Assembly (NCBI GenBank): GCA_039679375.1
Contig: JBDKVA010000116.1
Span: 1 to 37,793 of the forward strand
Reading direction: 5' to 3'
Source of the DNA: JBDKVA01 sp039679375
GTDB lineage: Bacteria > Bacillota > Clostridia > Acetivibrionales > DTU013
Length of the DNA stretch: 37,793 nt
Shown: one piece after another, positions 21,701 through 29,470 of the stretch
Layout: each line of letters opens with the position of its first letter
How positions within the stretch are numbered: the first letter of the stretch is position 1
Notes under the pieces: generated by a model
The model's input: only the letters and a program-made list of their open reading frames with translations
Database searches by the model: none
Told to the model about the DNA's origin: nothing
Made by a program: the position numbers and the translations under genes

Positions 21701-21798
21701 TCGACTTTCACCTCCTTCTGGACTAAACGGCCCTGTAACATGAGTACAGAGCAAGGATTCCGAATTGTTATTTTATCACACGGAATAAGATAGTGCAA
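21701..21798 (-). promoter_or_regulatory. Sigma-A promoter and leader of rpsF-ssb-rpsR
   Basis: TTGCAC (21798-21793), a 17-nt spacer and TAAAAT (21775-21770) make a near-consensus promoter. The leader to rpsF can form a CTGTA / TACAG hairpin followed by GGCCG. An S6:S18-type autoregulatory RNA is known at this position in other bacteria, but I cannot confirm its consensus here. Confidence 0.75.
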
Positions 21799-21888
21799 GC
21801 CCCTTCTTTGTCATTTTGTCATGCTGTAATTCTAAACACAGTGAATAATTTATACAAGCTTATTGAGGCAGGCGACTGGTGGCCGCTC

Positions 21889-22233
21889 CTACAAGCCTTT
21901 GCTGATTATGATGATCAAAAACAGCATCGCGGCAGCAAGAAGAATGTTGATCACTGCATTGGCCGACAGCCTGTTGTGAGGTATTTTACGGCTATTCTGA
22001 CTGCATCTATTACGGCTTATGGTCAGGCCGTTTTCCTTTATGTACAGGTTAATGATACTTTCTGCTTCCTTTAAAATGAAGTCATTTTTCACATCTTTAC
22101 ACTTTGATGGATTTTCGAGCTGATTACACTCTTTCGCAACCGGCTCGTTCTTCAGAATAAGTATTGCCTCCTCAATCAGGTTAGAGGAAATGTTTTTGAT
22201 CACGATGATCCTTTTCGTATCTCCGGCTACCAT
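21889..22233 (-). CDS. Small tail-anchored membrane protein of unknown function
   Basis: 114 residues from ATG 22233 (GGAGG five bases ahead; the TTG at 22248 has none). I do not recognise the family. The N-terminus (TKRIIVIKNISSNLIEEAILILK) predicts strand plus helix. Two cysteines follow (CNQLENPSKC), then a helix (LKEAESIINLYIKENGL). A basic stretch precedes one C-terminal hydrophobic segment (AVINILLAAAMLFLIIII), so it is probably a tail-anchored protein with a cytoplasmic domain. It lies downstream of the spoIIE terminator and is separate from rpsF. It is probably genuine given the good SD. Confidence 0.7.
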   Translation of the reverse strand: MVAGDTKRIIVIKNISSNLIEEAILILKNEPVAKECNQLENPSKCKDVKNDFILKEAESIINLYIKENGLTISRNRCSQNSRKIPHNRLSANAVINILLAAAMLFLIIIISKGL

Positions 22234-22312
22234 ATAATCCTCCGCCAATAAACGATATCAAGCGCATAAAGCAACTGCAGCATTAGTTTGCGGAAAATAG
22301 CCGGTTTTATAC

Positions 22313-22349
22313 AAAAATTTCCCCGTGAGTCCGCTCGGAGACTCCCGGG
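22313..22349 (-). terminator. Terminator after spoIIE
   Basis: Minus-strand stem CCCGGGAGTC / GACTCACGGG (one mismatch, 8-nt loop) followed by GAAATTTTTG, just after the spoIIE stop codon. Confidence 0.75.
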
Positions 22350-22351
22350 AT

Positions 22352-24730
22352 TTATGAACCGGGTTTTTTCCACACCTTTGCCACAAGTACGGTCAAATCG
22401 TCGCATGGCTTGTTATCACAGCATTTATTGGCTTCTTCCAGTATATTGTCCGCTATCTTTTGTGGATTCAGGCTTTCAAACTGCTGTATGAACTTCATTA
22501 ACTGCCGGTCGCCCGGAGCCTCACCTGCAAAGCTGTCAATTACGCCATCCGTAACCATGATGATCATATCGCCTGCCTCCACGCTCCTGTGCGCCAGTTC
22601 CGCATCCAGACCGGGCAATATACCGGCAGGGAGCGATGCTGACCGGATCATCTCCACTTTTCCCGCCTTTTTGATATAAGTCGGCGCCGCACCGATTTTA
22701 ACGAATTCCACCTCTCCATTAAAAAGGTTGATCATAGATAAATCAATCGTACAGGACACATCCTCGCTTGATTTGAGCACAAGCATCGAATTGATCAGGC
22801 TGACTGCCATATCCTTGTCGAATCCCGACTCCAGGAAGCTTTCCAGCATATTGACCGTTGCCTTGCTCTGGGTCGCGGCAGCATAGCCGGTTCCCATACC
22901 ATCGCTCAATGCCAGGGTATATTCACCTTTTTCACTGTTTCGGAAGGTAAAGCTGTCGCCTGATATATCGCTTCCAAACTTCGGAGCCCTCGCAATGCCT
23001 GTTGTCAGCTTCAGATTCTCCGCTTCCACAAGCTTCAGGCAGCAAGTGCCATCCCTGCTTTGCCTGCACTCCTCCGTTTCACGCATCATCCTCCTGCCGG
23101 CTGCTCCGGAAACTGTTTTTTCGATCACACTGATACAGGCTCTGGCTCCTCCGCATTCACTGTGAAGTACGCTGATTTCATATTTATTACGGCTGTTTTG
23201 GTACGCAATGACCTCCTTGGCCTTAACACCCGCATTATACAGTGCAACTGATATTTCATCCTCAAGGGAACTCATGAATCCGATCTCCGTGCTGATCTCG
23301 CCTGCAAGGCCTGAAATCACCCGTGACATGCCTTCGAACTGTTTGCTGATCACTCCGCGGCTTTCATTCAGCTTGCTCTTCCAGACGATCCCTACCCTGT
23401 ATAGTTCATACATATTGTTCACCGCAATGACAAAGTCGCTCACTCTGGCACATTTCTCAAGAAAATATCCGGGGATATCACATTCTTCCACCCTGCCTTT
23501 TGTCTCAAGATTTTCGACGATTTTGAACATGACCTGATAGGTATCGTAAAAATTCCGGTCCCAGCAATGCATGCAAAGGCTGCAATCGCTGCAAATCCGG
23601 TCTGCGACCCGGTCGAAGAGCACATTGATGTCCTGTTTCCCGCTCACCATCTTCGTATCTGCAATTTCACCGAATGTTTTGGATAATTCCTGAAAGGCTC
23701 TGGAGAATTTCTCAAGCTTCTCTACCGTGATATCCCTGATCCTCTGCGAATAGCCCCTCCGATCGGTCAACAACTCGGTATCCCTTTTGAACGGGCCTGT
23801 CACCTTGCTGATCAATTTATTCGGTATGATGAAAAATGCAGCAACAGCTGCAAGAATCTCCCTCAGGTAGAGCATAGCCTCCATTGCGCCATTCAAATAT
23901 GCAGCCAGGATCATGTTGCCCATTACAAACCCAAGCGCCGATCCTGCCTTGCCCAGGCTGCCCAGTATCCCCGCAAGCATCCCGCAAAGGGCATAGGCGC
24001 CGGTCGCGGATGGTGTAGTCGCGGAAGAAATACTGGTTATCAGGCCGATAGCAACGCCTGTGGCCGCTCCGACGCCCGCCCCGCATTTATAGCTGAAGAA
24101 AAGCAGCACCAATACACAAAGGATATTTCTTATAGAAAATCCAAATAATTGCAGTGCTCCGAATCCGGATAAAATCAATGCAGCCGTAATAGCAATACTG
24201 ATTGCTTCTTCACCTGCAAACAATGCTTTTTTTACAACTCCCGCTATAACGGGGATGGAAAACCGGAATATGAAAAACAGAACAAACCCGATAAACGAAC
24301 TGAAAACAGACTTCAGTATATCATAGAGCAAAAAGCCCTGCATTCCTGCAAGAAACAGCTGCGGAAGCATCATCGATACAAACAGGATCCCTGCGGCCTT
24401 TACATTCATTTTGGAACTCAAATCCTTCAGGGGAATACTCAAAACACTGAACAAAAGCATGCAGGCTGCATTGGTATAAACCAGTTCAAGCGAGCCCTGA
24501 ACAGCAGCACCGAGGAGTACCGCAGCCGCTGTAATCACCTTCATTCCTGCAACACCTGACGCCGCAGCAAAAAATGCAGCGCCGAATGGCAGCATTCCGC
24601 CTGCAATATTGCTACTGCCAAGTAAAAAGGCTGAAATGAGCATCAGATAATTATTTTGATATAAGAGAATTTTTCTTAGAAACCCGCTGGCAAAGCTTTC
24701 TTTACTCATTGGAATTGTAGCCGTCTTCAT
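22352..24730 (-). CDS. spoIIE: Stage II sporulation protein E (SpoIIE)
   Basis: SpoIIE is the membrane-bound PP2C-type phosphatase that dephosphorylates SpoIIAA and so releases sigma-F in the forespore. It also acts in polar division with FtsZ. 792 residues from ATG 24730 (GGGGG about nine bases ahead; an in-frame codon at 24778 lacks an SD). About ten hydrophobic segments occupy residues 20-310. A helical region with cysteines (CSDCSLCMHCW) comes next. The C-terminal phosphatase domain shows ISGDSFTFRN, ALSDGMGTGYAAATQSK and MVTDGVIDSF, the aspartates expected to hold the metals. The promoter has the wide spacing typical of Spo0A-activated sigma-A promoters. Confidence 0.97.
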   Translation of the reverse strand: MKTATIPMSKESFASGFLRKILLYQNNYLMLISAFLLGSSNIAGGMLPFGAAFFAAASGVAGMKVITAAAVLLGAAVQGSLELVYTNAACMLLFSVLSIPLKDLSSKMNVKAAGILFVSMMLPQLFLAGMQGFLLYDILKSVFSSFIGFVLFFIFRFSIPVIAGVVKKALFAGEEAISIAITAALILSGFGALQLFGFSIRNILCVLVLLFFSYKCGAGVGAATGVAIGLITSISSATTPSATGAYALCGMLAGILGSLGKAGSALGFVMGNMILAAYLNGAMEAMLYLREILAAVAAFFIIPNKLISKVTGPFKRDTELLTDRRGYSQRIRDITVEKLEKFSRAFQELSKTFGEIADTKMVSGKQDINVLFDRVADRICSDCSLCMHCWDRNFYDTYQVMFKIVENLETKGRVEECDIPGYFLEKCARVSDFVIAVNNMYELYRVGIVWKSKLNESRGVISKQFEGMSRVISGLAGEISTEIGFMSSLEDEISVALYNAGVKAKEVIAYQNSRNKYEISVLHSECGGARACISVIEKTVSGAAGRRMMRETEECRQSRDGTCCLKLVEAENLKLTTGIARAPKFGSDISGDSFTFRNSEKGEYTLALSDGMGTGYAAATQSKATVNMLESFLESGFDKDMAVSLINSMLVLKSSEDVSCTIDLSMINLFNGEVEFVKIGAAPTYIKKAGKVEMIRSASLPAGILPGLDAELAHRSVEAGDMIIMVTDGVIDSFAGEAPGDRQLMKFIQQFESLNPQKIADNILEEANKCCDNKPCDDLTVLVAKVWKKPGS

Positions 24731-24783
24731 CTTTTGTATCCCCCTGTCAGAAACGTGAAAATAGCCGTTGCATTGCAAAAGCC

Positions 24784-24861
24784 TTTGTCAACGATTATAG
24801 CGGTGACCAGGAGTATAATTTGTCATTTCGTCGCGTACAAATCAAGAAATGTTTTGACAGG
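24784..24861 (-). promoter_or_regulatory. Candidate Spo0A-dependent promoter of spoIIE
   Basis: TTGATT (24845-24840) and TATACT (24817-24812) are 22 nt apart. B. subtilis spoIIE also has an over-long spacer and needs Spo0A~P. Sequences like the 0A box (TTTGTCRAA) lie around it: CCTGTCAAA at 24861-24853 just upstream of the -35 (7 of 9), TTTGTCATT in the spacer, and TTTGTCAAC at 24784-24792. The boxes are individually weak; the combination is suggestive. Confidence 0.5.
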
Positions 24862-24966
24862 GAATTTCATTTAACCGATTTTTTATCTTTTTATTAACTT
24901 AGCTTAAATATCAACAGCTATGGTCTAAGTTCATTTTCCATTACTTTTTGCCGGAGTTTGTAAATA

Positions 24967-24988
24967 AAAATCTCGGGGGCATCGAGCA
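24967..24988 (-). terminator. Possible weak terminator after rsgI
   Basis: After rsgI the minus strand has a small CTCG / CGAG stem with a 7-nt loop followed by ATTTTTATTT. A second short hairpin, ATTTGC / GCAAAT, lies just before it. The stem is short, so this is tentative. The remaining spacer up to the spoIIE promoter region shows no gene. Confidence 0.35.
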
Positions 24989-25025
24989 CCGTCGATTTTA
25001 GCCGGATTTGCTGAGCAAATGGATT

Positions 25026-26492
25026 TTATTTTTTTCCGCCGCTGTTTCCGCCTTTATTATTCTTTTTATTTTCGTTGTCCTTTTTATTTTGTTTATCTTC
25101 TACAGTCTTCGGATTATTTTCCGATTGTCCGTTTTTACCGGAAATATCTGCGTCCAGCAGCTGTTTAAGCAGTTCCTCCTTCAGTTGCTGCATTTCCTGC
25201 TTTTGTTTCTCCAGGATTTCAGCTATATCCTGCCTGCTATAATTGCCTTTATTGTTGCCATTTTTATTAATATTGTTTTTGCTGCTGCTATTTACACTGC
25301 TGTTTTGGCTGCTGCTGACAGCGGCATCTTTGTTTCCGGCCTGATTGGCGCTTCCTTGCTTTTTATCCGTTTCATTGTTTTTTCCATCATTTCCGTCTTT
25401 CGTATCTGTTCCATTATTTTGATGATCCGGTTCGCTTATTTTTTTAAGAATCTCCAGCTGCTCGGCAAGCCGCTCCTGAAAGGCAGCCTCTTCCTGTTCC
25501 CCTAGTCCGGGTTCCAAGGGAACCGTACTACCGCCGTTATTTATTTTCGTTTCGCTCTTGTTGTTATCTTTGCTGACCTTATCATCTTTATTATCATTGG
25601 CAGTCTTCAGTTCTTCCGCCTTCTGCTTTTCTTCTTCCAGCTTCTTCATTTCTGCCATTAGCTTTTCCGTCTCTGTCTTTTTGTCCTTGGCTTTTTTTAT
25701 CAGATCCTTTACGGAAGCTTTCTTTAGATCCTCAAGCTTCAACTCCGGTTCACTCTCCAGAGCATCTTCGATCAACACAAGCTTGCCCGGTGTAACGCCG
25801 AATATTCTTGCATCATTGCGCTGCGTAACGCTTGCCTCTCCAACAAGTACCTCGGAGTTGACACTGTCCTTTTCCAGCTTCTGTGACGCCATTTCTGCAA
25901 GTTTTTTTGCAAGCGCCTCCGATTTATTACCACTATTGCTTGCAACCGTTAAGAGTACAGCATTTTCAATAATCGGCTCTTTTGCGTTAGAACCGGCATT
26001 TGCTTCGTTTACCGTATCATTTCCTGATACACCGATCTCACTGCTGCCTTCGGTTTTAGCCCCGGCCTTAAGATAGCCCTGCTCCAGAGCAATGCTTAAA
26101 ATTTGCGCAACACCTGATTGCAGGCTTGTATTTTTAAAGTTCCTGTTTTCAAGAATTTTCTTACCGTCGTCATTGAGAGCTTCCATCTTTATGATTCTGT
26201 CGTATATATTCACTGTCAGCTCAATACTTGGGTTTATGTCAACATCCACATAGCTGTACGGCACCGTATAGCTGTATGCCCCATAACCGATCCCGAGGAT
26301 GAATAACGCTCCTGCAGCAATAGCTGAAACCTTTGATATCAGCCTTGCTACTTTAATATTTTCAGAAGGCTGATTCAGGTCAATTTCACTTCCAACGGCC
26401 ATATGTGAAAGTACTCTTATTTTTTTGAATGAACCATCCTGAGCCAGGATTATTGCATATTTCCCGTTTATCTCCGCTATGATTCCTCTCAT
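25026..26492 (-). CDS. rsgI: RsgI-type anti-sigma-I factor
   Basis: RsgI holds sigma-I at the membrane and releases it on an extracytoplasmic signal. 488 residues. The N-terminal cytoplasmic RsgI domain (MRGIIAEINGKYAIILAQDGSFKKI) is followed by one transmembrane helix (about 55-75). The conserved juxtamembrane domain (YSYVDVDINPSIELTVN, about 80-95) follows; its Asn87-Pro88 bond matches the site reported for self-cleavage of clostridial RsgI proteins. From about 265 on it is unusual: a charged coiled coil (EKLMAEMKKLEEEKQKAEEL) and a long Asn/Lys/Gln-rich, probably disordered tail ending NKGGNSGGKK. I see no carbohydrate-binding, PA14 or protease domain of the kind found on cellulolytic clostridial RsgI proteins. 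It lies 20 nt after sigI. Confidence 0.94.
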   Translation of the reverse strand: MRGIIAEINGKYAIILAQDGSFKKIRVLSHMAVGSEIDLNQPSENIKVARLISKVSAIAAGALFILGIGYGAYSYTVPYSYVDVDINPSIELTVNIYDRIIKMEALNDDGKKILENRNFKNTSLQSGVAQILSIALEQGYLKAGAKTEGSSEIGVSGNDTVNEANAGSNAKEPIIENAVLLTVASNSGNKSEALAKKLAEMASQKLEKDSVNSEVLVGEASVTQRNDARIFGVTPGKLVLIEDALESEPELKLEDLKKASVKDLIKKAKDKKTETEKLMAEMKKLEEEKQKAEELKTANDNKDDKVSKDNNKSETKINNGGSTVPLEPGLGEQEEAAFQERLAEQLEILKKISEPDHQNNGTDTKDGNDGKNNETDKKQGSANQAGNKDAAVSSSQNSSVNSSSKNNINKNGNNKGNYSRQDIAEILEKQKQEMQQLKEELLKQLLDADISGKNGQSENNPKTVEDKQNKKDNENKKNNKGGNSGGKK

Positions 26493-26512
26493 TTGTCAGC
26501 CCCCCTCCCATC

Positions 26513-27211
26513 TCAAAGTTTTATGTAATCCCTTATGTATTCATAATCCCCTGTCGCTATAACGATCACAGCTATAATATATTTTCGAAAACGATCCATA
26601 AATTTTCGGGGTAATTTTAAAGCTTTTTCAATTTCAGCCAAAGGCAAATATTTCTTGACCAGCACTTGCTGCAGCATATCCGGCCTTGATAATATGAGCC
26701 CGACAATTTCACTGCACTGCCTGCGTGTTTTATCATGTTTCGGAGATGCTTCAGCAAGATCTGAAAATGTGATTTTCCAGCTTTTCAGCTCATTTCCGAG
26801 TTCCTCCATCTCCATCCTTCTCATCTGCGTTACTTTATTTTCGTTGAATAACCGTACCGCTTCATTGCCGCTCAGGTCAAATTCCTCGTCCTGTTCTTCC
26901 ATGTACATATTAAGCGATATTACATTTCTGTTTCGCTTTTCCTTACGATAATAATCAATCAGCCTTCTTTTTATAATATTCCGGGAAAATGAAAAGAAAT
27001 TTCCCTTTGAACCGTCGAATGAATTGATTGCTTCTACAAATGCCATCATGGCAATGCTGAGTTCGTCATCCATACCATATACCATATATTTTCCAGCGAT
27101 CTTTTCCGCGCAGGATGCAATAAATGGCTTATATTCCTCTACAAACCTGTTTATCTCCGCCGCATTGTCTCGAATGTTTTCTATACGGTCATTAATAGCG
27201 GTAAATTGCAT
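26513..27211 (-). CDS. sigI: RNA polymerase sigma-I factor
   Basis: An alternative sigma factor linked to heat and cell-wall stress in Bacillus and to polysaccharide sensing in cellulolytic clostridia. 232 residues from ATG 27211 (AGGGGG four bases ahead; the in-frame ATG at 27244 has no SD). The region 2-like part (MDDELSIAMMAFVEAINSFDGSKGNFFSFSRNIIKRRLIDYYRKEKR) is well conserved. The C-terminal SigI domain has DLAEASPKHDKTR and LPLAEIEKALKLPRKFMDRFRKYIIA. Paired with rsgI directly downstream. Autoregulation is typical of the pair, but I could not assign a sigma-I promoter. Confidence 0.95.
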   Translation of the reverse strand: MQFTAINDRIENIRDNAAEINRFVEEYKPFIASCAEKIAGKYMVYGMDDELSIAMMAFVEAINSFDGSKGNFFSFSRNIIKRRLIDYYRKEKRNRNVISLNMYMEEQDEEFDLSGNEAVRLFNENKVTQMRRMEMEELGNELKSWKITFSDLAEASPKHDKTRRQCSEIVGLILSRPDMLQQVLVKKYLPLAEIEKALKLPRKFMDRFRKYIIAVIVIATGDYEYIRDYIKL

Positions 27212-27262
27212 TTTTCCCCCTAACACTACAGCGCAAGTTTCCATATGACTTTAGGAGTCGCT

Positions 27263-27280
27263 GAAATATGGCATATTTTC
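27263..27280. promoter_or_regulatory. Palindrome upstream of sigI
   Basis: GAAATATG, one central base, CATATTTTC: a near-perfect dyad about 55 nt before the sigI start and just downstream of AT-rich TATAAT-like sequences (27281-27300). The symmetry suggests a protein-binding operator; there is no T-run to make it a terminator. Confidence 0.4.
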
Positions 27281-27391
27281 CGTATTATAAAAATTATAGC
27301 ATAGCTGAAGATTCAATAAAATTGTATTGGACATATATTAATCTAGTTGTAATATTTCTGAAAAGACAATTTAACATGATCCTTGAGGATA

Positions 27392-27425
27392 ATAAAAACA
27401 GCAGATGCCACAAAATCTGCTGCTT
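27392..27425 (-). terminator. Terminator of spoVT
   Basis: Stem CAGCAGAT / ATCTGCTG (8 bp, 8-nt loop, extended by flanking A/T pairs) followed on the minus strand by TTTTTATT, about 60 nt after the spoVT stop. Confidence 0.88.
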
Positions 27426-27484
27426 TTATTCATAGTTCTGTATGATTTTAAAAATCTTTCCTGATTTAAATACTTGTACGGCCT

Positions 27485-28039
27485 TTACTGTTCCATTTGT
27501 TTGCCAAGGAAGCCCGCAGCTGATTGAGCTAACTTTGCTTCAACTTCGCCCATTTTACTGTTTGGGTCGGTTGAGAGAAGAATGACAGCACCGATCGGAT
27601 CGCCTTCCGATATAATAGGCGATACGACCTGAGAAGAGTATTTCTTGTCGGAGCCTTCATCCGCCAATATTGTGATGCTCTTGTCATCAGAGGACTTTAC
27701 AACAAGAGTTGTTTTTTCTTCAATCACCCGTTCTACTTCCGTACTGAGTGATTTTTCGAGGAATTCCTTCTTGGATGCACCTGATACTGCTATGATCGTG
27801 TCTCTGTCTGCAATGCATGTGATATGTCCGCTTGTTTTATGAATGGAGTCCGCATACTGAGTTGCAAAATCGCCCAGCTCCCCGATTGGTGAATATTTCT
27901 TTAATATAACTTCGCCGTCTTTATCGGTAAATATTTCCAGAGGGTCGCCTTCCCTTATTCTTAAGGTCCTTCTGATCTCCTTGGGTATGACTACCCTGCC
28001 AAGATCATCTATTCTTCGCACAATTCCGGTCGCCTTCAA
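27485..28039 (-). CDS. spoVT: Stage V sporulation regulator SpoVT
   Basis: SpoVT is a forespore transcription factor that tunes sigma-G genes. 184 residues: an AbrB-type swapped-hairpin DNA-binding domain (MKATGIVRRIDDLGRVVIPKEIRRTLRI, about 1-50) and a C-terminal GAF-like domain (about 56-178). TTG start with GGAGG eight bases ahead. A sigma-G-like promoter lies at 28081-28111 and a terminator follows, so it is monocistronic. It lies downstream of mfd as in B. subtilis, with a foldase gene in between. Confidence 0.96.
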   Translation of the reverse strand: MKATGIVRRIDDLGRVVIPKEIRRTLRIREGDPLEIFTDKDGEVILKKYSPIGELGDFATQYADSIHKTSGHITCIADRDTIIAVSGASKKEFLEKSLSTEVERVIEEKTTLVVKSSDDKSITILADEGSDKKYSSQVVSPIISEGDPIGAVILLSTDPNSKMGEVEAKLAQSAAGFLGKQMEQ

Positions 28040-28080
28040 TGTCCTTACCTCCTTAACTGTATTGTTTCTTATTGCCTTTT

Positions 28081-28111
28081 TAGTATTAATAATTTATTGG
28101 AGTTTTATACA
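28081..28111 (-). promoter_or_regulatory. Sigma-G-like promoter of spoVT
   Basis: TGTATA (28111-28106), an 18-nt spacer and AATACTA (28087-28081) match the sigma-G pattern TGHATA-N17/18-CATACTA at all but one base. spoVT is a known sigma-G gene in Bacillus. The start codon is about 40 nt downstream. Confidence 0.7.
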
Positions 28112-28159
28112 TATCGCAGCTAGGCTGTTAGACTTTGTAGCATGAAAATCGCTGCGATA
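28112..28159. repeat. 9-bp inverted repeat upstream of the spoVT promoter
   Basis: TATCGCAGC (28112-28120) and GCTGCGATA (28151-28159) are perfectly complementary across a 30-nt loop and directly adjoin the -35 of the spoVT promoter. No T-run follows, so an operator or a residual hairpin is more likely than a terminator. Confidence 0.5.
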
Positions 28160-28222
28160 GACAGATGTGCCATATCTTTGCAAGTAATTTTAAAAGAATG
28201 GTTTTGACAGCTGAACTGACGC

Positions 28223-28272
28223 AAAAAACCGGCAGATAACATGCGATATATCACAAAAGTCTTCTGCCGGTT
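28223..28272 (-). terminator. Terminator of the PrsA-like gene
   Basis: Minus-strand stem AACCGGCAGA / TCTGCCGGTT (10 bp, 26-nt loop) followed by TTTTTTG, about 20 nt after the stop codon. Confidence 0.88.
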
Positions 28273-28290
28273 AAACATACCCAAACCTTA

Positions 28291-29427
28291 TTACTTGATA
28301 GAGCTATATACTACTGTGTTTTCCTTGTATGCGGCATTCTTGGCCCACTCGGCAACCTTGGCCGAAATAAGCTTGTATCTTACAAAATCTATTCCGTACT
28401 CATAATCGTACTCTTTCGCACATCGGAGGCTAACCGGCTCATCCTTTGCATACTTTTCCTCAAGCTTGATAATGTGGTAGCCTTTATCTGTCAGAACAGG
28501 AGTCTCCGTAATCTTACCCGGTTCCAGTGCAAACGCAGCTGTTTCAAAAGGCTCATACATCCTGCCTTTTCCAAATAAATAATCTCCGCCTCTGGTATTG
28601 GAGCCCGGATCCTCGGAGTTCGCCTTTACAAGGGTCACAAAATCCTCCCCGGCCTTTAGCTTGGCAATCAGATCCTCTGCCTTCTTTTTGGCTGCATCCT
28701 TCTGCTCCTGCGTTGCCGTACTTTCAACAGAAATCAGTATATGCCTTGCCCACACGGCCTCTTCCAGACCTGTCCTCATTTGTGTATCTTCCTTGTACCA
28801 TTCCGGATTTTTGGTATAATACGTATCTACATTGGCATCCTCATCCGTTATTTCCTGGGTCCAGTACTTCTGGACCGTATAGTTCTGAACCTGCACGCTC
28901 CGAAGGTCGTCTATCGTAAAGCTATATTCCTTTTCGAACGCCTGATTCGCCTTGATCCTGTTCCCTTCACCCATGGTGTCGATAATCTGGGTCTGGATAT
29001 AATCGTCGATACCCTTTAATTCATCCTTTGTAAGCGATATTTTTGCTTCCTTTGCCTTGGCATACTGTATCTTCATTTCCTTCAATGCGTTCAGCGCCAG
29101 CTTTTTGGCGTATTCCACAGCGTCTTCGCCTCCAATCGGCGTTGCCCAGAAAGTTTCCTCGCTGATATTGGATGACGCGGCAGCATTTTGGTACAAGGTC
29201 TGTTTCTGAACCGTAAGATAATACTTGAATTCCCCTGTTTTGATCTTCTCTCCGTTTACTGTTGCGACATAACTGCCGCTTACGCTGAACCAGACTAAAA
29301 GGCCGGCCGCTATTAAGGCTATGGCTGCAAATATTATCAGACCGTATTTCAGATATTCGGGCATTCCGCGCTTGCCTTCCGCCGCATGATGCTTGTCCGT
29401 TTTTGTGCTTCCTTCATTTTTATTCAA
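28291..29427 (-). CDS. PrsA/SurA-like peptidyl-prolyl isomerase (parvulin type)
   Basis: An extracytoplasmic foldase for secreted proteins. 378 residues. After a charged cytoplasmic N-terminus, one transmembrane helix (LIIFAAIALIAAGLLVWFSV, about 29-50) anchors it. There is no lipobox cysteine, unlike true PrsA lipoproteins. A SurA-like N-terminal chaperone region follows, then a rotamase (PpiC) domain (ARHILISV, EDFVTLVKANSEDPGSNTRGGD, GYHIIKLEEK) and a short C-terminal segment. TTG start with GGGGAGAG about eight bases ahead. It lies 43 nt after mfd and is probably read from it, ending at its own terminator. Confidence 0.92.
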   Translation of the reverse strand: MNKNEGSTKTDKHHAAEGKRGMPEYLKYGLIIFAAIALIAAGLLVWFSVSGSYVATVNGEKIKTGEFKYYLTVQKQTLYQNAAASSNISEETFWATPIGGEDAVEYAKKLALNALKEMKIQYAKAKEAKISLTKDELKGIDDYIQTQIIDTMGEGNRIKANQAFEKEYSFTIDDLRSVQVQNYTVQKYWTQEITDEDANVDTYYTKNPEWYKEDTQMRTGLEEAVWARHILISVESTATQEQKDAAKKKAEDLIAKLKAGEDFVTLVKANSEDPGSNTRGGDYLFGKGRMYEPFETAAFALEPGKITETPVLTDKGYHIIKLEEKYAKDEPVSLRCAKEYDYEYGIDFVRYKLISAKVAEWAKNAAYKENTVVYSSIK

Positions 29428-29470
29428 AGCAATCTCTCCCCATCTTATTAATTAAATACATTATATTAGA

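Noticed and set aside
24979..25020. Small hairpins between spoIIE and rsgI on the plus strand as a riboswitch
   Set aside because: Stems are 5-6 bp with no plus-strand gene for them to control and no known consensus.
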